Shown: positions 17,997 through 26,999 of the stretch, piece by piece | Layout of the letters: every line of letters begins with the position of its first letter | Numbering within the stretch: position 1 is the first letter of the stretch | Assembly (NCBI RefSeq): GCF_900119735.1 | Contig: NZ_FPJW01000015.1 | Coordinates: forward strand, 1-35,196 | DNA length: 35,196 nucleotides | Direction of reading: 5' to 3' | From: Marinospirillum alkaliphilum DSM 21637 | GTDB taxonomy: Bacteria; Pseudomonadota; Gammaproteobacteria; Pseudomonadales; Halomonadaceae | Translations under genes and position numbers: made by a program | The notes under the pieces: model-generated | What the model was told of the DNA's origin: nothing | Seen by the model: the letters and a program-made list of their open reading frames with translations, nothing else | Database searches by the model: none

Positions 17997-19520
17997 ATGG
18001 CAGTCACACAACCCAGCGACGGTCTGGCCTACCCGCTCAAGCCCGTTCGTCTGGGCATCGACACCCACCAGGAACTGGTGGTTTACCTGCGTCGCAACAG
18101 CCACGTCTGCCGCTCGGAAGGTTTCACTTCCAGCAGCAGGGTGCAAATACGGGTGGGTGAACGCTGGATACTGGCCACCCTCTCGATCATCGACAATGAC
18201 CAACTGCTGCAACCCGGTGAAATGGGGCTGTCCGAATCCGCCTGGAAAAAGCTTGATCCACCACCGGGCAGTGAAGCCCAGGTGCGCCATGCTGACCCGG
18301 TGTTGTCACTCAGCCACCTGCGCCACAAGGTTTATGGTCACCGCCTGAATCAGGAGCAAACCCAGGCCATCATTGATGACATCGTGGCCGGGCGCTATTC
18401 CGATGTGCACCTGTCCAGCTTTGTCACTGCCTGCGCGGGCAACAGTCTGGATCAGGATGAAATCATTGCCCTGACAACCGCGATGCTGAAATCCGGCCGC
18501 AAGCTGGATTGGGGCCATCAGCGGGTGGTTGATAAACATTGTGTGGGTGGCCTGGCCGGCAACCGCACCACACCCATTGTGGTGGCAATCGTAACGGCCT
18601 GTGGCGGCATCATGCCCAAGACCTCTTCACGTGCCATCACCTCACCGGCAGGTACCGCCGATACCATGGCCACCATGGCCCCGGTGAACCTGGATCTGAA
18701 AACCCTGCGCAAGGTGGTCACCGAACACGGCGGCTGTCTGGCCTGGGGTGGTTCGGTTAATCTTTCCCCTGCCGATGATGTGCTGATCCGTGTTGAACGC
18801 ATGCTGGATCTGGACAGTGAAGGCCAGATGGTGGCTTCGGTATTGTCCAAAAAGGCAGCCGCTGGCTCACATCATGTACTCATTGATATCCCCATCGGCC
18901 CTACTGCCAAGGTACGCTCAGAAGAAGCGGCTGACCTGCTCAGTCGCCACCTGATAGAAACCGGCAAGGCACTGGGTTTGGATGTCAAAGTGGTCCGCAC
19001 CGATGGCACCCAGCCGGTCGGTCGTGGCATTGGCCCGGCACTGGAAGCCAAAGACCTGCTGGCAGTACTGCGTAATCAGCCGGAAGCACCGCAGGATCTG
19101 CGTGAACGCGCCTTGTTCCTGGCTGCTGAACTGCTGGAAATGGCCGGACTCTGCGAGCCCGGAAAAGGCCTGCAAAAAGCCACTGAAACCCTGGATTCAG
19201 GTGCGGCCCTGAAAAAGTTCATTGCCATTTGTGATGCCCAGGGCGGTTTTACTGAACCCAACATGGCCCCCTACCAATACAACTGGCAGGCAACCAAAAG
19301 TGGCCGTATCACCGGTATCGACAATCGACAATTGTCACAACTGGCCAAACTGGCCGGGGCACCGGAAGACCCCACCGCTGGTGTCACGCTGGAAGTGAAA
19401 CTGAATACCTCCATCAAACCCGGGCAGTTATTGCTGACCCTGCATGCCGACAGCCCCGGTGAACTCCAGTACGCGGTGGACTTTCTGGAAGCTCACCCGC
19501 AGATGATCGAGATTTCCTGA
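17997..19520 (+). CDS. Thymidine/AMP phosphorylase family protein (long form, AMP-phosphorylase-like)
   Basis: A 507-residue nucleoside phosphorylase-II family enzyme. Unlike E. coli DeoA (440 residues) it has an extra N-terminal domain of about 80 residues, as in archaeal AMP phosphorylases. The key region also looks AMP-phosphorylase-like: VVDKHCVGGLAGNRTT (177-192) and KTSSRAITSPAGTADTM (208-224), where DeoA has KHSTGGVGD and SGRGLGHTGG. Phosphorolysis of a nucleoside 5'-monophosphate to base and ribose-1,5-bisphosphate is therefore plausible; thymidine phosphorolysis is the alternative. It overlaps the PRPP-synthetase-like gene by one base (TGATG), so the products likely act in one salvage route. 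Confidence 0.9.
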   Translation: MAVTQPSDGLAYPLKPVRLGIDTHQELVVYLRRNSHVCRSEGFTSSSRVQIRVGERWILATLSIIDNDQLLQPGEMGLSESAWKKLDPPPGSEAQVRHADPVLSLSHLRHKVYGHRLNQEQTQAIIDDIVAGRYSDVHLSSFVTACAGNSLDQDEIIALTTAMLKSGRKLDWGHQRVVDKHCVGGLAGNRTTPIVVAIVTACGGIMPKTSSRAITSPAGTADTMATMAPVNLDLKTLRKVVTEHGGCLAWGGSVNLSPADDVLIRVERMLDLDSEGQMVASVLSKKAAAGSHHVLIDIPIGPTAKVRSEEAADLLSRHLIETGKALGLDVKVVRTDGTQPVGRGIGPALEAKDLLAVLRNQPEAPQDLRERALFLAAELLEMAGLCEPGKGLQKATETLDSGAALKKFIAICDAQGGFTEPNMAPYQYNWQATKSGRITGIDNRQLSQLAKLAGAPEDPTAGVTLEVKLNTSIKPGQLLLTLHADSPGELQYAVDFLEAHPQMIEIS

Positions 19521-20446
19521 TGAAACAACCGCTAGTGCTTAATCTGGATGCCCTGTTCGAGCAACAGGGACAACCAGCCTCCACTCTGGCCAAGGCTTTG
19601 GCCGAACAGCTGCAGGCTGAAATCGGAACCCTGGATTATCGCCAGTTTCCTGATGGAGAAAGTTACCTGCGTGTTGACAGCCCGGTCGGTGGTCGTGATT
19701 GCCTGGTGGTCTGCAGCCTGCATGACCCCAACCCACGTTTTCTACCGCTGATTTTTGCTGCTGAAGTACTGCGGGAACTGGGTGCCAGTCGCATCGCGCT
19801 GGTTGCACCCTATCTGTGTTACATGCGTCAGGACAAACGCTTCCAGGCCGGCGAATGCATCACTTCACGTCATTTTGCCGCACTGATCTCACGCAGCTTT
19901 GATTTTCTGATCACGGTGGATCCACACCTGCACCGTTATCAAAGCCTGGATGAAATTTACGGCATCCCCAGCCTGGCACTGACCTCAGCCGCCAGTGTGG
20001 CTCGCTGGCTGCAGCAAACCGTCAAAAAACCCCTGCTGCTGGGCCCGGACAGTGAAAGTGAACAATGGGTGGCACAGGTGGCACAATTGGCCAACGCACC
20101 CTTTGAAGTACTGGAAAAGGTACGCAGCGGTGATCTGGATGTAGCGGTTTCCGTACCCCATGTGCAGCAGTACCTGGATCACACCCCGGTACTGGTGGAT
20201 GACATCATCTCCAGTGGCCGCACCCTGTTGCAAACTGTGGAGCACCTGCAAAAAGCCGGTATGAAACCAGCCATCTGCATTGGCACACACGGCCTGTTTA
20301 GTGCGGGTGCCTGGGAACTGCTGCAACAGGCACACACCAGTGCCGTGGTCACCAGCAACTCGGTGCCTCATCCATCCAATGCCATTGATCTGGCACCAGC
20401 GCTGGCGGAAGGTCTGCAGCAATGGCTGGAGCACAAAACAGCATGA
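19520..20446 (+). CDS. Ribose-phosphate pyrophosphokinase homologue (PRPP synthetase-like)
   Basis: A 308-residue cytosolic type I phosphoribosyltransferase-fold protein of the PRPP synthetase family. Visible features are QFPDGESYLRV (42-52), the ATP/flexible region APYLCYMRQDKRFQAGE (96-112), the catalytic VDPHLHRY (133-140) and the PRPP-binding loop PVLVDDIISSGRT (223-235). It is divergent from housekeeping Prs (which reads PYFGYARQDRK and DDMIDTGGT) and is coupled by overlap to an AMP-phosphorylase-like gene. I infer it is a second, specialised enzyme rather than the cell's main PRPP source. It could regenerate PRPP from a salvage-derived sugar phosphate. It overlaps the EVE gene by 4 bp. 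Confidence 0.88.
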   Translation: MKQPLVLNLDALFEQQGQPASTLAKALAEQLQAEIGTLDYRQFPDGESYLRVDSPVGGRDCLVVCSLHDPNPRFLPLIFAAEVLRELGASRIALVAPYLCYMRQDKRFQAGECITSRHFAALISRSFDFLITVDPHLHRYQSLDEIYGIPSLALTSAASVARWLQQTVKKPLLLGPDSESEQWVAQVAQLANAPFEVLEKVRSGDLDVAVSVPHVQQYLDHTPVLVDDIISSGRTLLQTVEHLQKAGMKPAICIGTHGLFSAGAWELLQQAHTSAVVTSNSVPHPSNAIDLAPALAEGLQQWLEHKTA

Positions 20447-20904
20447 ACACCTGGCTGATGAAAAGTGAGCCGGACGAATGCGGCATCGATGACTTTGTGG
20501 CAGCCCCTGACACGCCCATTCGCTGGGATGGAGTCCGTAATTACCAGGCGCGCAATTTCATGCAACAGATGCAGTTGGGTGATCAGGTGTTTCTTTACCA
20601 TTCCAGCTGCAAGGATATCGGCATTGCCGGGTTGATACGTGTTTGCCGCACGGCCTACCCCGACCCAACCCAGTTTGACCCCGAATCCCACTACCACGAT
20701 GCCAGAAGCACTCAGGACAAACCTCGCTGGCAAGCCGTGGATCTGGTGCTGGAAAAAAAGTTTGCCGCCCTGCTGCCGCTGGAAATCCTGAAACAACTGC
20801 CAGAATTGGCTGACTGCCCTTTAGTCAAAAAGGGCAATCGCCTGTCGGTGATGCCGATCAGCACCACCGAAGCAGCAGCCATCCTGGCCGCCTCAAAGGA
20901 ATAG
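20443..20904 (+). CDS. EVE-domain protein (thymocyte nuclear protein 1-like)
   Basis: A 153-residue single-domain EVE (PUA-like) protein with the family features MNTWLMKSEPDECGIDDF, WDGVRNYQARNFM, GDQVFLYHSSCKDIGIAGL and the C-terminal GNRLSVMPIS. EVE/ASCH-like domains bind modified bases in DNA or RNA; the bacterial role is not settled. The ATG at 20443 overlaps the stop of the PRPP-synthetase-like gene (ATGA), and a slightly longer reading is not supported. Its 3' end overlaps the convergent transporter gene by 12 bp. Confidence 0.93.
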   Translation: MNTWLMKSEPDECGIDDFVAAPDTPIRWDGVRNYQARNFMQQMQLGDQVFLYHSSCKDIGIAGLIRVCRTAYPDPTQFDPESHYHDARSTQDKPRWQAVDLVLEKKFAALLPLEILKQLPELADCPLVKKGNRLSVMPISTTEAAAILAASKE

Positions 20905-22221
20905 AGCGATGGCCGCAGCAAGCACCAGCGTTGGCCAGGCCATCAGCGTCACCCAGCCACCATTCACGATCATCGACCGCTGACTGACCTTGCCACTGCC
21001 AAAAATAATGGCGTTGGGCGGTGTTGCCACCGGCAGCAGGAAAGCGCAGGAGCAGGCCACCGCCACCATCACGGCAACCACCACCGGATTGATGTCCGGT
21101 GTCATGCCGATGAACAGCGGAATCAACAATGCCGCACTGGCGGTATTACTGGCCACTTCGGTCAGCGCCATGGCAAAAATCACCATAATGGCCAACACCA
21201 GCAACGCTGGCAGCAGTGCAAAACCACCACCCAGCAGGGCTGCCAGCCAGGCACCCGCACCACTGGTCGACAGGGCTGCACTCAGCGTGATGCCGCCACC
21301 AAACAGCAACAACACCCCCCAGTCGGCACTTTTTTCAATTTCGCGCCAACTGGCCAGTCCGAAGGTATGTAAAAGCAATAAAGCCAGCAGTGCCACCGCA
21401 GCATCATAACCCTGGCTTATACCCACAGCCTTACCGAGGGGGGCACCAAAAACCCACAGTGCCACTGTCAGCAGAAACACCAGCAGCATGCCGGTATGAG
21501 ATCGGCTCCAGGCCATTTCCACTTCCAGCACACTCACTTCAGCCTTCAGCGCCGGTTTCAATGCCTTGCGCAGTACCAGATCCATCATCGGTAACAACAC
21601 CAACGCCAACGGCAGGCCCCACATCAGCCACTGGCCGAAACTGATACCCACTGCCGCCGCTGCTATGGCATTGGGCGGACTGCCCACCAGCGTACCGATA
21701 CCACCAATATTGGCGCTGAAGGCCACCCCCAGCAGCACATACAGCCAGGTTGCACGGTAGCGCTCATAATCCAGCGGTGCCAGCAAACCCAGTGCCAGCG
21801 GCAACATCATCGCTGCGGTGGCGGTATTACTGATCCACATCGACAACAATGCTGTCAGTGCAAACAACCAGCGTGCAGCTCGCCCCACCTCACCTCCGGC
21901 ACGGCGCATCACCCAGGCCGCCATCCAGCGATCCAGCCCTTGCTGACGCAAACCGGCGGCCAGGGCAAAACCACCCAGAAACAGGAAAATGATTGGATCA
22001 GAAAAATGCGACAGGGCTTGCGGCAAGGTGAAAATGCCGGTCACCGCCGCCAGAAAGGGCACCAGCAGTGCCGTGACACTGACATGCAGGGCTTCAGTCA
22101 GCCACAACCAGGCAATCACCACCAGCAAGGCCAGCCCGGCTGCTATCTTGTCATCCAGCGGGGCAAAAAAACGTATGGCCAGAAAAGCACACAAGGCCAG
22201 CAAGCAATGAACAAGGCGCAC
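20893..22221 (-). CDS. DASS/SLC13-family sodium:anion symporter
   Basis: A 442-residue inner-membrane transporter with about eleven or twelve hydrophobic segments. Both SNT signature repeats are present, SMWISNTATAAMMLPLAL and LTEVASNTASAALLIPLF, together with GTLVGSPPNAIAA and LLPVATPPNAIIFGSG, which line the Na+ and substrate sites in VcINDY-type carriers. Likely substrates are C4-dicarboxylates, though sulfate or other anions are possible. The GTG at 22221 is preferred because AGGAG lies five bases upstream; another GTG lies six codons earlier. It is divergent from mqo across about 230 bp, and a dicarboxylate importer beside a malate oxidase makes metabolic sense. Confidence 0.9.
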   Translation of the reverse strand: MRLVHCLLALCAFLAIRFFAPLDDKIAAGLALLVVIAWLWLTEALHVSVTALLVPFLAAVTGIFTLPQALSHFSDPIIFLFLGGFALAAGLRQQGLDRWMAAWVMRRAGGEVGRAARWLFALTALLSMWISNTATAAMMLPLALGLLAPLDYERYRATWLYVLLGVAFSANIGGIGTLVGSPPNAIAAAAVGISFGQWLMWGLPLALVLLPMMDLVLRKALKPALKAEVSVLEVEMAWSRSHTGMLLVFLLTVALWVFGAPLGKAVGISQGYDAAVALLALLLLHTFGLASWREIEKSADWGVLLLFGGGITLSAALSTSGAGAWLAALLGGGFALLPALLVLAIMVIFAMALTEVASNTASAALLIPLFIGMTPDINPVVVAVMVAVACSCAFLLPVATPPNAIIFGSGKVSQRSMIVNGGWVTLMAWPTLVLAAAIALFL

Positions 22222-22378
22222 AACAACTCCTGATTCCACATGAAAAAATGCTGTGAATTCTAGCCTTTAGTCTTATTTCATGCAGGAAAAAATTGCAGCA
22301 AAACGTAACGCAGTCGCGAAACAGGCGAAACTTGCAGCCTAAATTGATGTCATAACCCCTGTTTATGGCCTATTCCAC

Positions 22379-22416
22379 TATAGGTGGATTGATTGTCGCA
22401 GGGGTCCACCTATAAT
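22379..22416 (+). promoter_or_regulatory. Promoter of mqo embedded in a 10-bp inverted repeat (putative operator)
   Basis: TTGATT (22389-22394) and a perfect TATAAT (22411-22416) with a 16-base spacer form a sigma-70 promoter about 30 bases before the mqo start region. The perfect inverted repeat TATAGGTGGA (22379-22388) / TCCACCTATA (22405-22414) flanks the -35 box and overlaps the -10 box, the classical geometry of a repressor operator. Which regulator binds is unknown. Confidence 0.75.
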
Positions 22417-22451
22417 CGCGACCAGAATAAACTGGACGGGGTAACATTTAG

Positions 22452-23972
22452 ATGACAGCAAAGAAAGTGGATGTGCTGCTGGTTGGTGCCGGAGCCATGA
22501 GCTCAACACTCGGTACCCTCCTGAAGCAACTGGATCCCTCCCTTACCATTGCGATGGTTGAGCGCCTTGATCAGGTCGCTCAGGAAAGCACTGATGCCCT
22601 AAACAATGCTGGTACCGGTCATGCTGCCTACTGCGAGCTGAACTACACACCAGTCAAAGCGGATGGCAGCATTGATACCACCAAGGCCTTCAACATCAAC
22701 TCAGCGTTTGAGGTCAGCCTGCAACTCTGGTCTTACCTGGTTGAAGAAGGTGCTCTGCCAGAACCTACCCGTTTCATCAACACAGCGCCACACTGCAGCT
22801 TTGTCTGGGGCGATGAAAACGTTGATTTCCTGCGCAAGCGTTATGAAACACTGCGCCAGCATCACCTGTTCAGTGACATGGAATACAGCGAAGACCCGGC
22901 TGTCATCAACCAGTGGATGCCACTGGTGATGCAAAACCGCAAGCCCGGTGAAAAAGTTGCTGCAAGCCGTGTAGCCTATGGCTCAGACGTCAACTTCGGC
23001 GAACTGAGTCGTGCCATGGTCAGCACCCTGCAACAGCAGGAAGGTTTTGATCTTTACCTGAATACCCAGGTTGAAGACCTTGACCAGCAAAAAGACAAGA
23101 GCTGGCAAGTCAGTCTGAAAGATCACAATAACGGCAAGCGTCTGAGCATCAATGCCCGCTTTGTATTTATCGGTGCCGGTGGTGCCGCCCTGACACTGCT
23201 GCAGAAATCCGGCATCAGTGAAGGCAAGGGTTACGGCGGTTTCCCCGTCAGCGGCCAGTGGCTGATCTGCAACAAGCCGGAAATCATCGAACAGCACCAC
23301 GCCAAGGTCTATGGCAAGCCGCCTTTAGGCGCGCCGCCCATGTCCGTACCGCACCTGGACACCCGCGTGATCAATGGTAAAAAAGCCCTGCTGTTCGGAC
23401 CCTTTGCCGGTTTCACCACCCGCTTCCTGAAAAAGGGCTCCATCCTGGATCTGCCCTTCTCCATCCGCCCCAACAACCTGCGCCCACTGATGTCTGTTGG
23501 CATCAACAACATGGATCTGACCCGCTACCTGATCAGCGAGTCACTGCAGTCTCATGAAGCCCGTGTTGCCTCACTGCGCAAGTTCTTCCCGGATGCCAAA
23601 GAAAGCGACTGGCAGCTGTCCATTGCCGGTCAGCGTGTACAGATCATCAAGAAGGATGAAAAAGGCGGTGGCAAGCTGGAGTTTGGTACCGAGGTGATTG
23701 TTTCTTCCGACAAGACCATCTCTGCGCTGCTGGGTGCCTCTCCAGGTGCCTCCACTGCCGCCCAGGCCATGCTGAGCGTGATTGAACGCGCCATGCCGCA
23801 ACTGCTGGAAGGTGAAGGCAGCGAACGCATTCGTCGCATGATTCCTTCTTACAAGCAATCACTGATCGACAATGCTGAACTGCTGAAAACCGTGCGTGAG
23901 CGCACCCTGCGGGTACTGCAACTGGGCGAAACCCAGGAAGAAGCACCCAGGCAGGCCATTAACAGCAACTGA
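22452..23972 (+). CDS. mqo: Malate:quinone oxidoreductase
   Basis: Mqo is the FAD-dependent membrane-associated enzyme that oxidises malate to oxaloacetate and reduces ubiquinone, replacing or assisting malate dehydrogenase in the TCA cycle. The 506 residues match family length. The dinucleotide-binding motif VDVLLVGAGAMSSTLGTLL (6-24) is followed by ALNNAGTGHAAYCELNYTP, a hallmark of Mqo. RVAYGSDVNFGELSRAM, FVFIGAGGAALTLLQKSG and LFGPFAGFTTRFLK are further family motifs. GGGG lies about eleven bases before the ATG. It is monocistronic, with its own promoter and a strong terminator. Confidence 0.97.
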   Translation: MTAKKVDVLLVGAGAMSSTLGTLLKQLDPSLTIAMVERLDQVAQESTDALNNAGTGHAAYCELNYTPVKADGSIDTTKAFNINSAFEVSLQLWSYLVEEGALPEPTRFINTAPHCSFVWGDENVDFLRKRYETLRQHHLFSDMEYSEDPAVINQWMPLVMQNRKPGEKVAASRVAYGSDVNFGELSRAMVSTLQQQEGFDLYLNTQVEDLDQQKDKSWQVSLKDHNNGKRLSINARFVFIGAGGAALTLLQKSGISEGKGYGGFPVSGQWLICNKPEIIEQHHAKVYGKPPLGAPPMSVPHLDTRVINGKKALLFGPFAGFTTRFLKKGSILDLPFSIRPNNLRPLMSVGINNMDLTRYLISESLQSHEARVASLRKFFPDAKESDWQLSIAGQRVQIIKKDEKGGGKLEFGTEVIVSSDKTISALLGASPGASTAAQAMLSVIERAMPQLLEGEGSERIRRMIPSYKQSLIDNAELLKTVRERTLRVLQLGETQEEAPRQAINSN

Positions 23973-23989
23973 GTTAACCGCGCCAATAA

Positions 23990-24017
23990 GAAAACCCGCC
24001 GACTCAGGCGGGTTTTC
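23990..24017. terminator. Rho-independent terminator between convergent mqo and dcd
   Basis: Perfect 11-bp stem GAAAACCCGCC / GGCGGGTTTTC around the loop GACTCA. The A-rich left arm and T-rich right arm let it serve both strands. Confidence 0.93.
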
Positions 24018-24070
24018 TGTTTCTGCATCAGAGCAACAAAGCAGCCAGGCCATATTACCGGCAGCTCCGA

Positions 24071-24637
24071 TCAGGTGCGCGGCAGCGTCACTCCGGTCTG
24101 CCCCTGATACTTGCCACCCCGGTCCTTGTAAGACACATCACAGATTTCATCACCGCCAAAAAACAGCATCTGTGCCACCCCCTCGTTGGCATAAATCACT
24201 GCCGGCAGTGGTGTGGTATTGGAAAACTCCAGGGTCACATGCCCTTCCCACTCAGGCTCCAGCGGGGTGACATTCACAATGATGCCACAACGGGCATAGG
24301 TGCTCTTGCCCAGACACACCACCAGCACATCCCGAGGAATGCGGAAATACTCCACCGTACGCGCCAGTGCAAAAGAATTGGGTGGAATGATGCAGCGGTC
24401 ACCCTTCACTTCCACAAAGCTTTTGTCATCAAAATTCTTCGGATCAACAATGCTGGAATTGATGTTGGTGAAGATCTTGAATTCATCGGCACAACGCACG
24501 TCATAACCATAACTGGACGTACCGTAGGAAATGATCTTGTGGCCGTCCGCTTCACGCACCTGACCCGCTTCAAAAGGCTCGATCATGCCTTTTTCCCGTG
24601 ACATCCTGCGTATCCAGTGATCCGATTTGATGCTCAT
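24071..24637 (-). CDS. dcd: dCTP deaminase
   Basis: Dcd deaminates dCTP to dUTP, feeding dTMP synthesis. The 188-residue product shows [19 protein letters not shown] (35-53), [19 protein letters not shown] (110-128) and the catalytic Glu137 in [13 protein letters not shown], followed by GVAQMLFF and [12 protein letters not shown] at the C-terminus. Length matches the homotrimeric enterobacterial enzyme. The ATG has GGGAG upstream. It is convergent with mqo, separated by the shared terminator, and divergent from the exonuclease gene. Confidence 0.97.
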   Translation of the reverse strand: MSIKSDHWIRRMSREKGMIEPFEAGQVREADGHKIISYGTSSYGYDVRCADEFKIFTNINSSIVDPKNFDDKSFVEVKGDRCIIPPNSFALARTVEYFRIPRDVLVVCLGKSTYARCGIIVNVTPLEPEWEGHVTLEFSNTTPLPAVIYANEGVAQMLFFGGDEICDVSYKDRGGKYQGQTGVTLPRT

Positions 24638-24738
24638 GTTGCTCCCCGAAAGGCAATGAGTGAATCCCGTAAAAAAATCCGCCCTATTCTAGCAGATCAA
24701 AGCTGCTAAAATCCTTGCTTTTGCTACAAGGCCAAGTC

Positions 24739-25554
24739 ATGAAAATCATCAGCTTCAACATCAACAGCCTGCGCGCCCGCCTGCACCAGCTCGAAGCACT
24801 GATCAACAAACACCAGCCGGACGTGATTGCCCTGCAGGAAACCAAGGTCAACGATCCGGATTTTCCACTGGCCGACGTTGAAGCCCTGGGGTATCACGTC
24901 GATTTTCACGGGCAGAAAACCCACTATGGCGTGGCAACCCTCTCCAGAGTTGCACCCACGCGGGTACAAAAGGGTTTCCCGACAGACGATGAAACCGCTC
25001 AGCGTCGCCTGATCATCACCGAACACACCTGCCCGGATGGCCAGCCGCTGACCCTGATCAACGGTTATTTCCCCCAGGGTGAAAGCATCAAGCACGAAGT
25101 GAAGTTTCCGGCCAAACGCCGCTTTTATGCCGACCTGCAACAATTGCTGGAAAGCAGTTATACACCGGAGCAGCGGGTGCTGGTGGTGGGTGATTTCAAC
25201 ATCTCCACCACTGATCTGGACATTGGTATCGGTGAAGCCAACCGGGTGCGCTGGTTAAAAACCGGCAAAACCAGTTTCCAACCGGAAGAACGCGAATGGA
25301 TGCAGCGCCTGCTGGACTGGGGACTGATCGACAGCTACCGCCAGCAAAACCCAGACAGTACTGAGTTTTACAGCTGGTTTGATTACCGCAGCAAGGGCTT
25401 TGAAGACGATCCCAAACGTGGTCTGCGCATTGACCTGCTGTTGGCCAGCACAGCCCTGGCACCCTTGTGTGTGGAAACCGGCATCGACTATGACATTCGC
25501 GGCATGGACAAACCCTCGGACCATGCCCCGGTGTGGAGCCGTTTCCAGTTCTGA
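24739..25554 (+). CDS. xthA: Exonuclease III-family AP endonuclease
   Basis: A 271-residue Mg-dependent exonuclease/AP endonuclease of the exonuclease III family used in base-excision repair. All catalytic motifs are visible: ALQETKV (Glu34), [18 protein letters not shown] (Asp152, Asn154), [11 protein letters not shown] (Asp232) and [12 protein letters not shown] (Asp261, His262). The ATG at 24739 has AAGG about seven bases upstream; an earlier in-frame start would add eight non-family residues. Its stop overlaps the next start by one base (TGATG). Confidence 0.94.
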   Translation: MKIISFNINSLRARLHQLEALINKHQPDVIALQETKVNDPDFPLADVEALGYHVDFHGQKTHYGVATLSRVAPTRVQKGFPTDDETAQRRLIITEHTCPDGQPLTLINGYFPQGESIKHEVKFPAKRRFYADLQQLLESSYTPEQRVLVVGDFNISTTDLDIGIGEANRVRWLKTGKTSFQPEEREWMQRLLDWGLIDSYRQQNPDSTEFYSWFDYRSKGFEDDPKRGLRIDLLLASTALAPLCVETGIDYDIRGMDKPSDHAPVWSRFQF

Positions 25555-26780
25555 TGAACACCATCACACCAGACTGGGCAGAACGCTGGGAACAGCTGGA
25601 TGCCTGGCTGCATCAACACCAGGTGTTGTGGCACAGCCAGCCTTTCAGCACCCCCGAACCGGAGTGGGCTGACCATCATCCGGCGCTGGCCGCCTGGCTG
25701 GAACAACTCGATGACATCAGCTGCCAGCAGCATGAACAACAGCCGGATGCATTGATTGACCCCTTGAGCAGGTGGCTGCCCAGCCTGACTCAGTATCAGG
25801 CATTGCTGGCGGTACCCGTAATGGAAGGCCCGGATTGCAGTCTGCCGGAAAGCCTTGCCAAGGCCATGCCGGGGCGCAAACGCCAACAGGCCGGTGCGTT
25901 TGTTGGTGCCCTGCTGCCCCTGCAGAGTTCGGTGTTTGACTGGTGTTGTGGCAGTGGTCATCTGGCGCGTACCTTAATCAACACCCCAGCCCCGCACACA
26001 CCCGGCAGCGTTACCGGGCTGGAATGGGATCAAGCCCTGGTGCAGAAGGGTAATCAGCTGGCCAGGGCTTCCGGTGATGCGGTACAGATCAAGCAGCAGG
26101 ATGTCATGCAGCTGGGCGATTTCTGGCCGTTGGAGCCCCACGGAGTCGCTTTGCATGCCTGTGGTGACCTGCACCGCCAGCTGATTCGTCAGGCCATCAA
26201 CCAACACCTGCCACGCCTGAGCTTTTCGCCCTGCTGTTATCACCTGACCTGCCTGCCGCAATGGCAGCCACTTTCCAGGCAGGCTCAGAACAGCCTGCTG
26301 AAAGGATTGGATCGCCAGTTGTTACGCCTGGCCGTGCAGGAAACCGTCACCGCACCGGAGCGTGTCACCCGTCAGCGCCATCAACTGAATCTCTGGCGAC
26401 TGGCTTTTGATGGCCTGCAACGCCAGCTGCGTGGGCAGGATCGCTACCTGCCACTGCCTTCGGTTTCACCTACCCTGCTGCAAGGCAGTTTCACTGATTT
26501 TTGCCGCTGGGCAGCCAATGAAAAACAACTGGAACTGCCCACAGTCATTGATGAACAAAACTGGCTGGCGTATGGCAAAAAACGCCTGCAACAGGTGCAG
26601 CGCCATGAACTGCTGCGCCACCTGTTTCGTCGTCCGCTGGAACTCTGGCTGGTACTGGATTATGTACTGGCCTTGCAGGAAACAGGTTATCAGGTCAGGC
26701 TTGGCACCTTCTGCGACCGCCAGCTGACACCACGCAACCTGTTGATTGATGCAAAGTTTCCTGACAACAACCCGCTTTGA
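25554..26780 (+). CDS. SAM-dependent methyltransferase-like protein (Methyltransf_32 / METTL25-RRNAD1 type)
   Basis: A 408-residue cytosolic protein. The SAM site is FDWCCGSGHLART (128-140), followed by GLEWD, ALHACGDLH (200-208) and LSFSPCCYHLTC (222-233). The pairing of a CGDLH motif with a CCYH motif is typical of the Methyltransf_32 family that includes eukaryotic METTL25/RRNAD1. The N-terminal 120 and C-terminal 150 residues are Trp- and Gln-rich and lack motifs I recognise. The substrate is unknown; tRNA, rRNA or a small molecule are all possible. It is translationally coupled to the exonuclease III gene. No terminator is evident after it. Confidence 0.8.
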   Translation: MNTITPDWAERWEQLDAWLHQHQVLWHSQPFSTPEPEWADHHPALAAWLEQLDDISCQQHEQQPDALIDPLSRWLPSLTQYQALLAVPVMEGPDCSLPESLAKAMPGRKRQQAGAFVGALLPLQSSVFDWCCGSGHLARTLINTPAPHTPGSVTGLEWDQALVQKGNQLARASGDAVQIKQQDVMQLGDFWPLEPHGVALHACGDLHRQLIRQAINQHLPRLSFSPCCYHLTCLPQWQPLSRQAQNSLLKGLDRQLLRLAVQETVTAPERVTRQRHQLNLWRLAFDGLQRQLRGQDRYLPLPSVSPTLLQGSFTDFCRWAANEKQLELPTVIDEQNWLAYGKKRLQQVQRHELLRHLFRRPLELWLVLDYVLALQETGYQVRLGTFCDRQLTPRNLLIDAKFPDNNPL

Positions 26781-26840
26781 AAGCAGAAGTCAGCGAATAC
26801 TGACAATATAAACAGTATGTATTAATAGCCAGTTGCCTAT

Positions 26841-26999
26841 ATGCAACAGGACGACCTGCTGTTTTCCATCCATTGCCGCGCACCCTTGCAGCGTGCTGAT
26901 GAGTACCAGCCCATCTTTCAGGGCATCCTGGACAGCCTGCGCCTGATCCTGCTGTCAGAAGACCGACCAGCCACACTCGCCCTGAAACAGGTCATCTGA
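26841..26999 (+). pseudogene. C-terminal remnant of a DcrB/DUF1795-like protein (copy 1)
   Basis: A 52-codon reading frame (MQQDDLLFSIHCRAPLQRAD...) has no convincing upstream part: the preceding 60 bases contain stop codons in this frame. Its ADEYQPIFQGILDSLRL aligns with AEQHLPLFHQMLEQLRF at the end of the next remnant, so it looks like the last strand and helix of a related domain that has lost its N-terminal three quarters. The DcrB/Mog1-fold assignment is tentative. Confidence 0.5.

Noticed and set aside
24690-24708. Inverted repeat TAGCAG/CTGCTA between divergent dcd and xthA
   Set aside because: Only 6 bp arms and no clear promoter boxes placed around it; could be chance.
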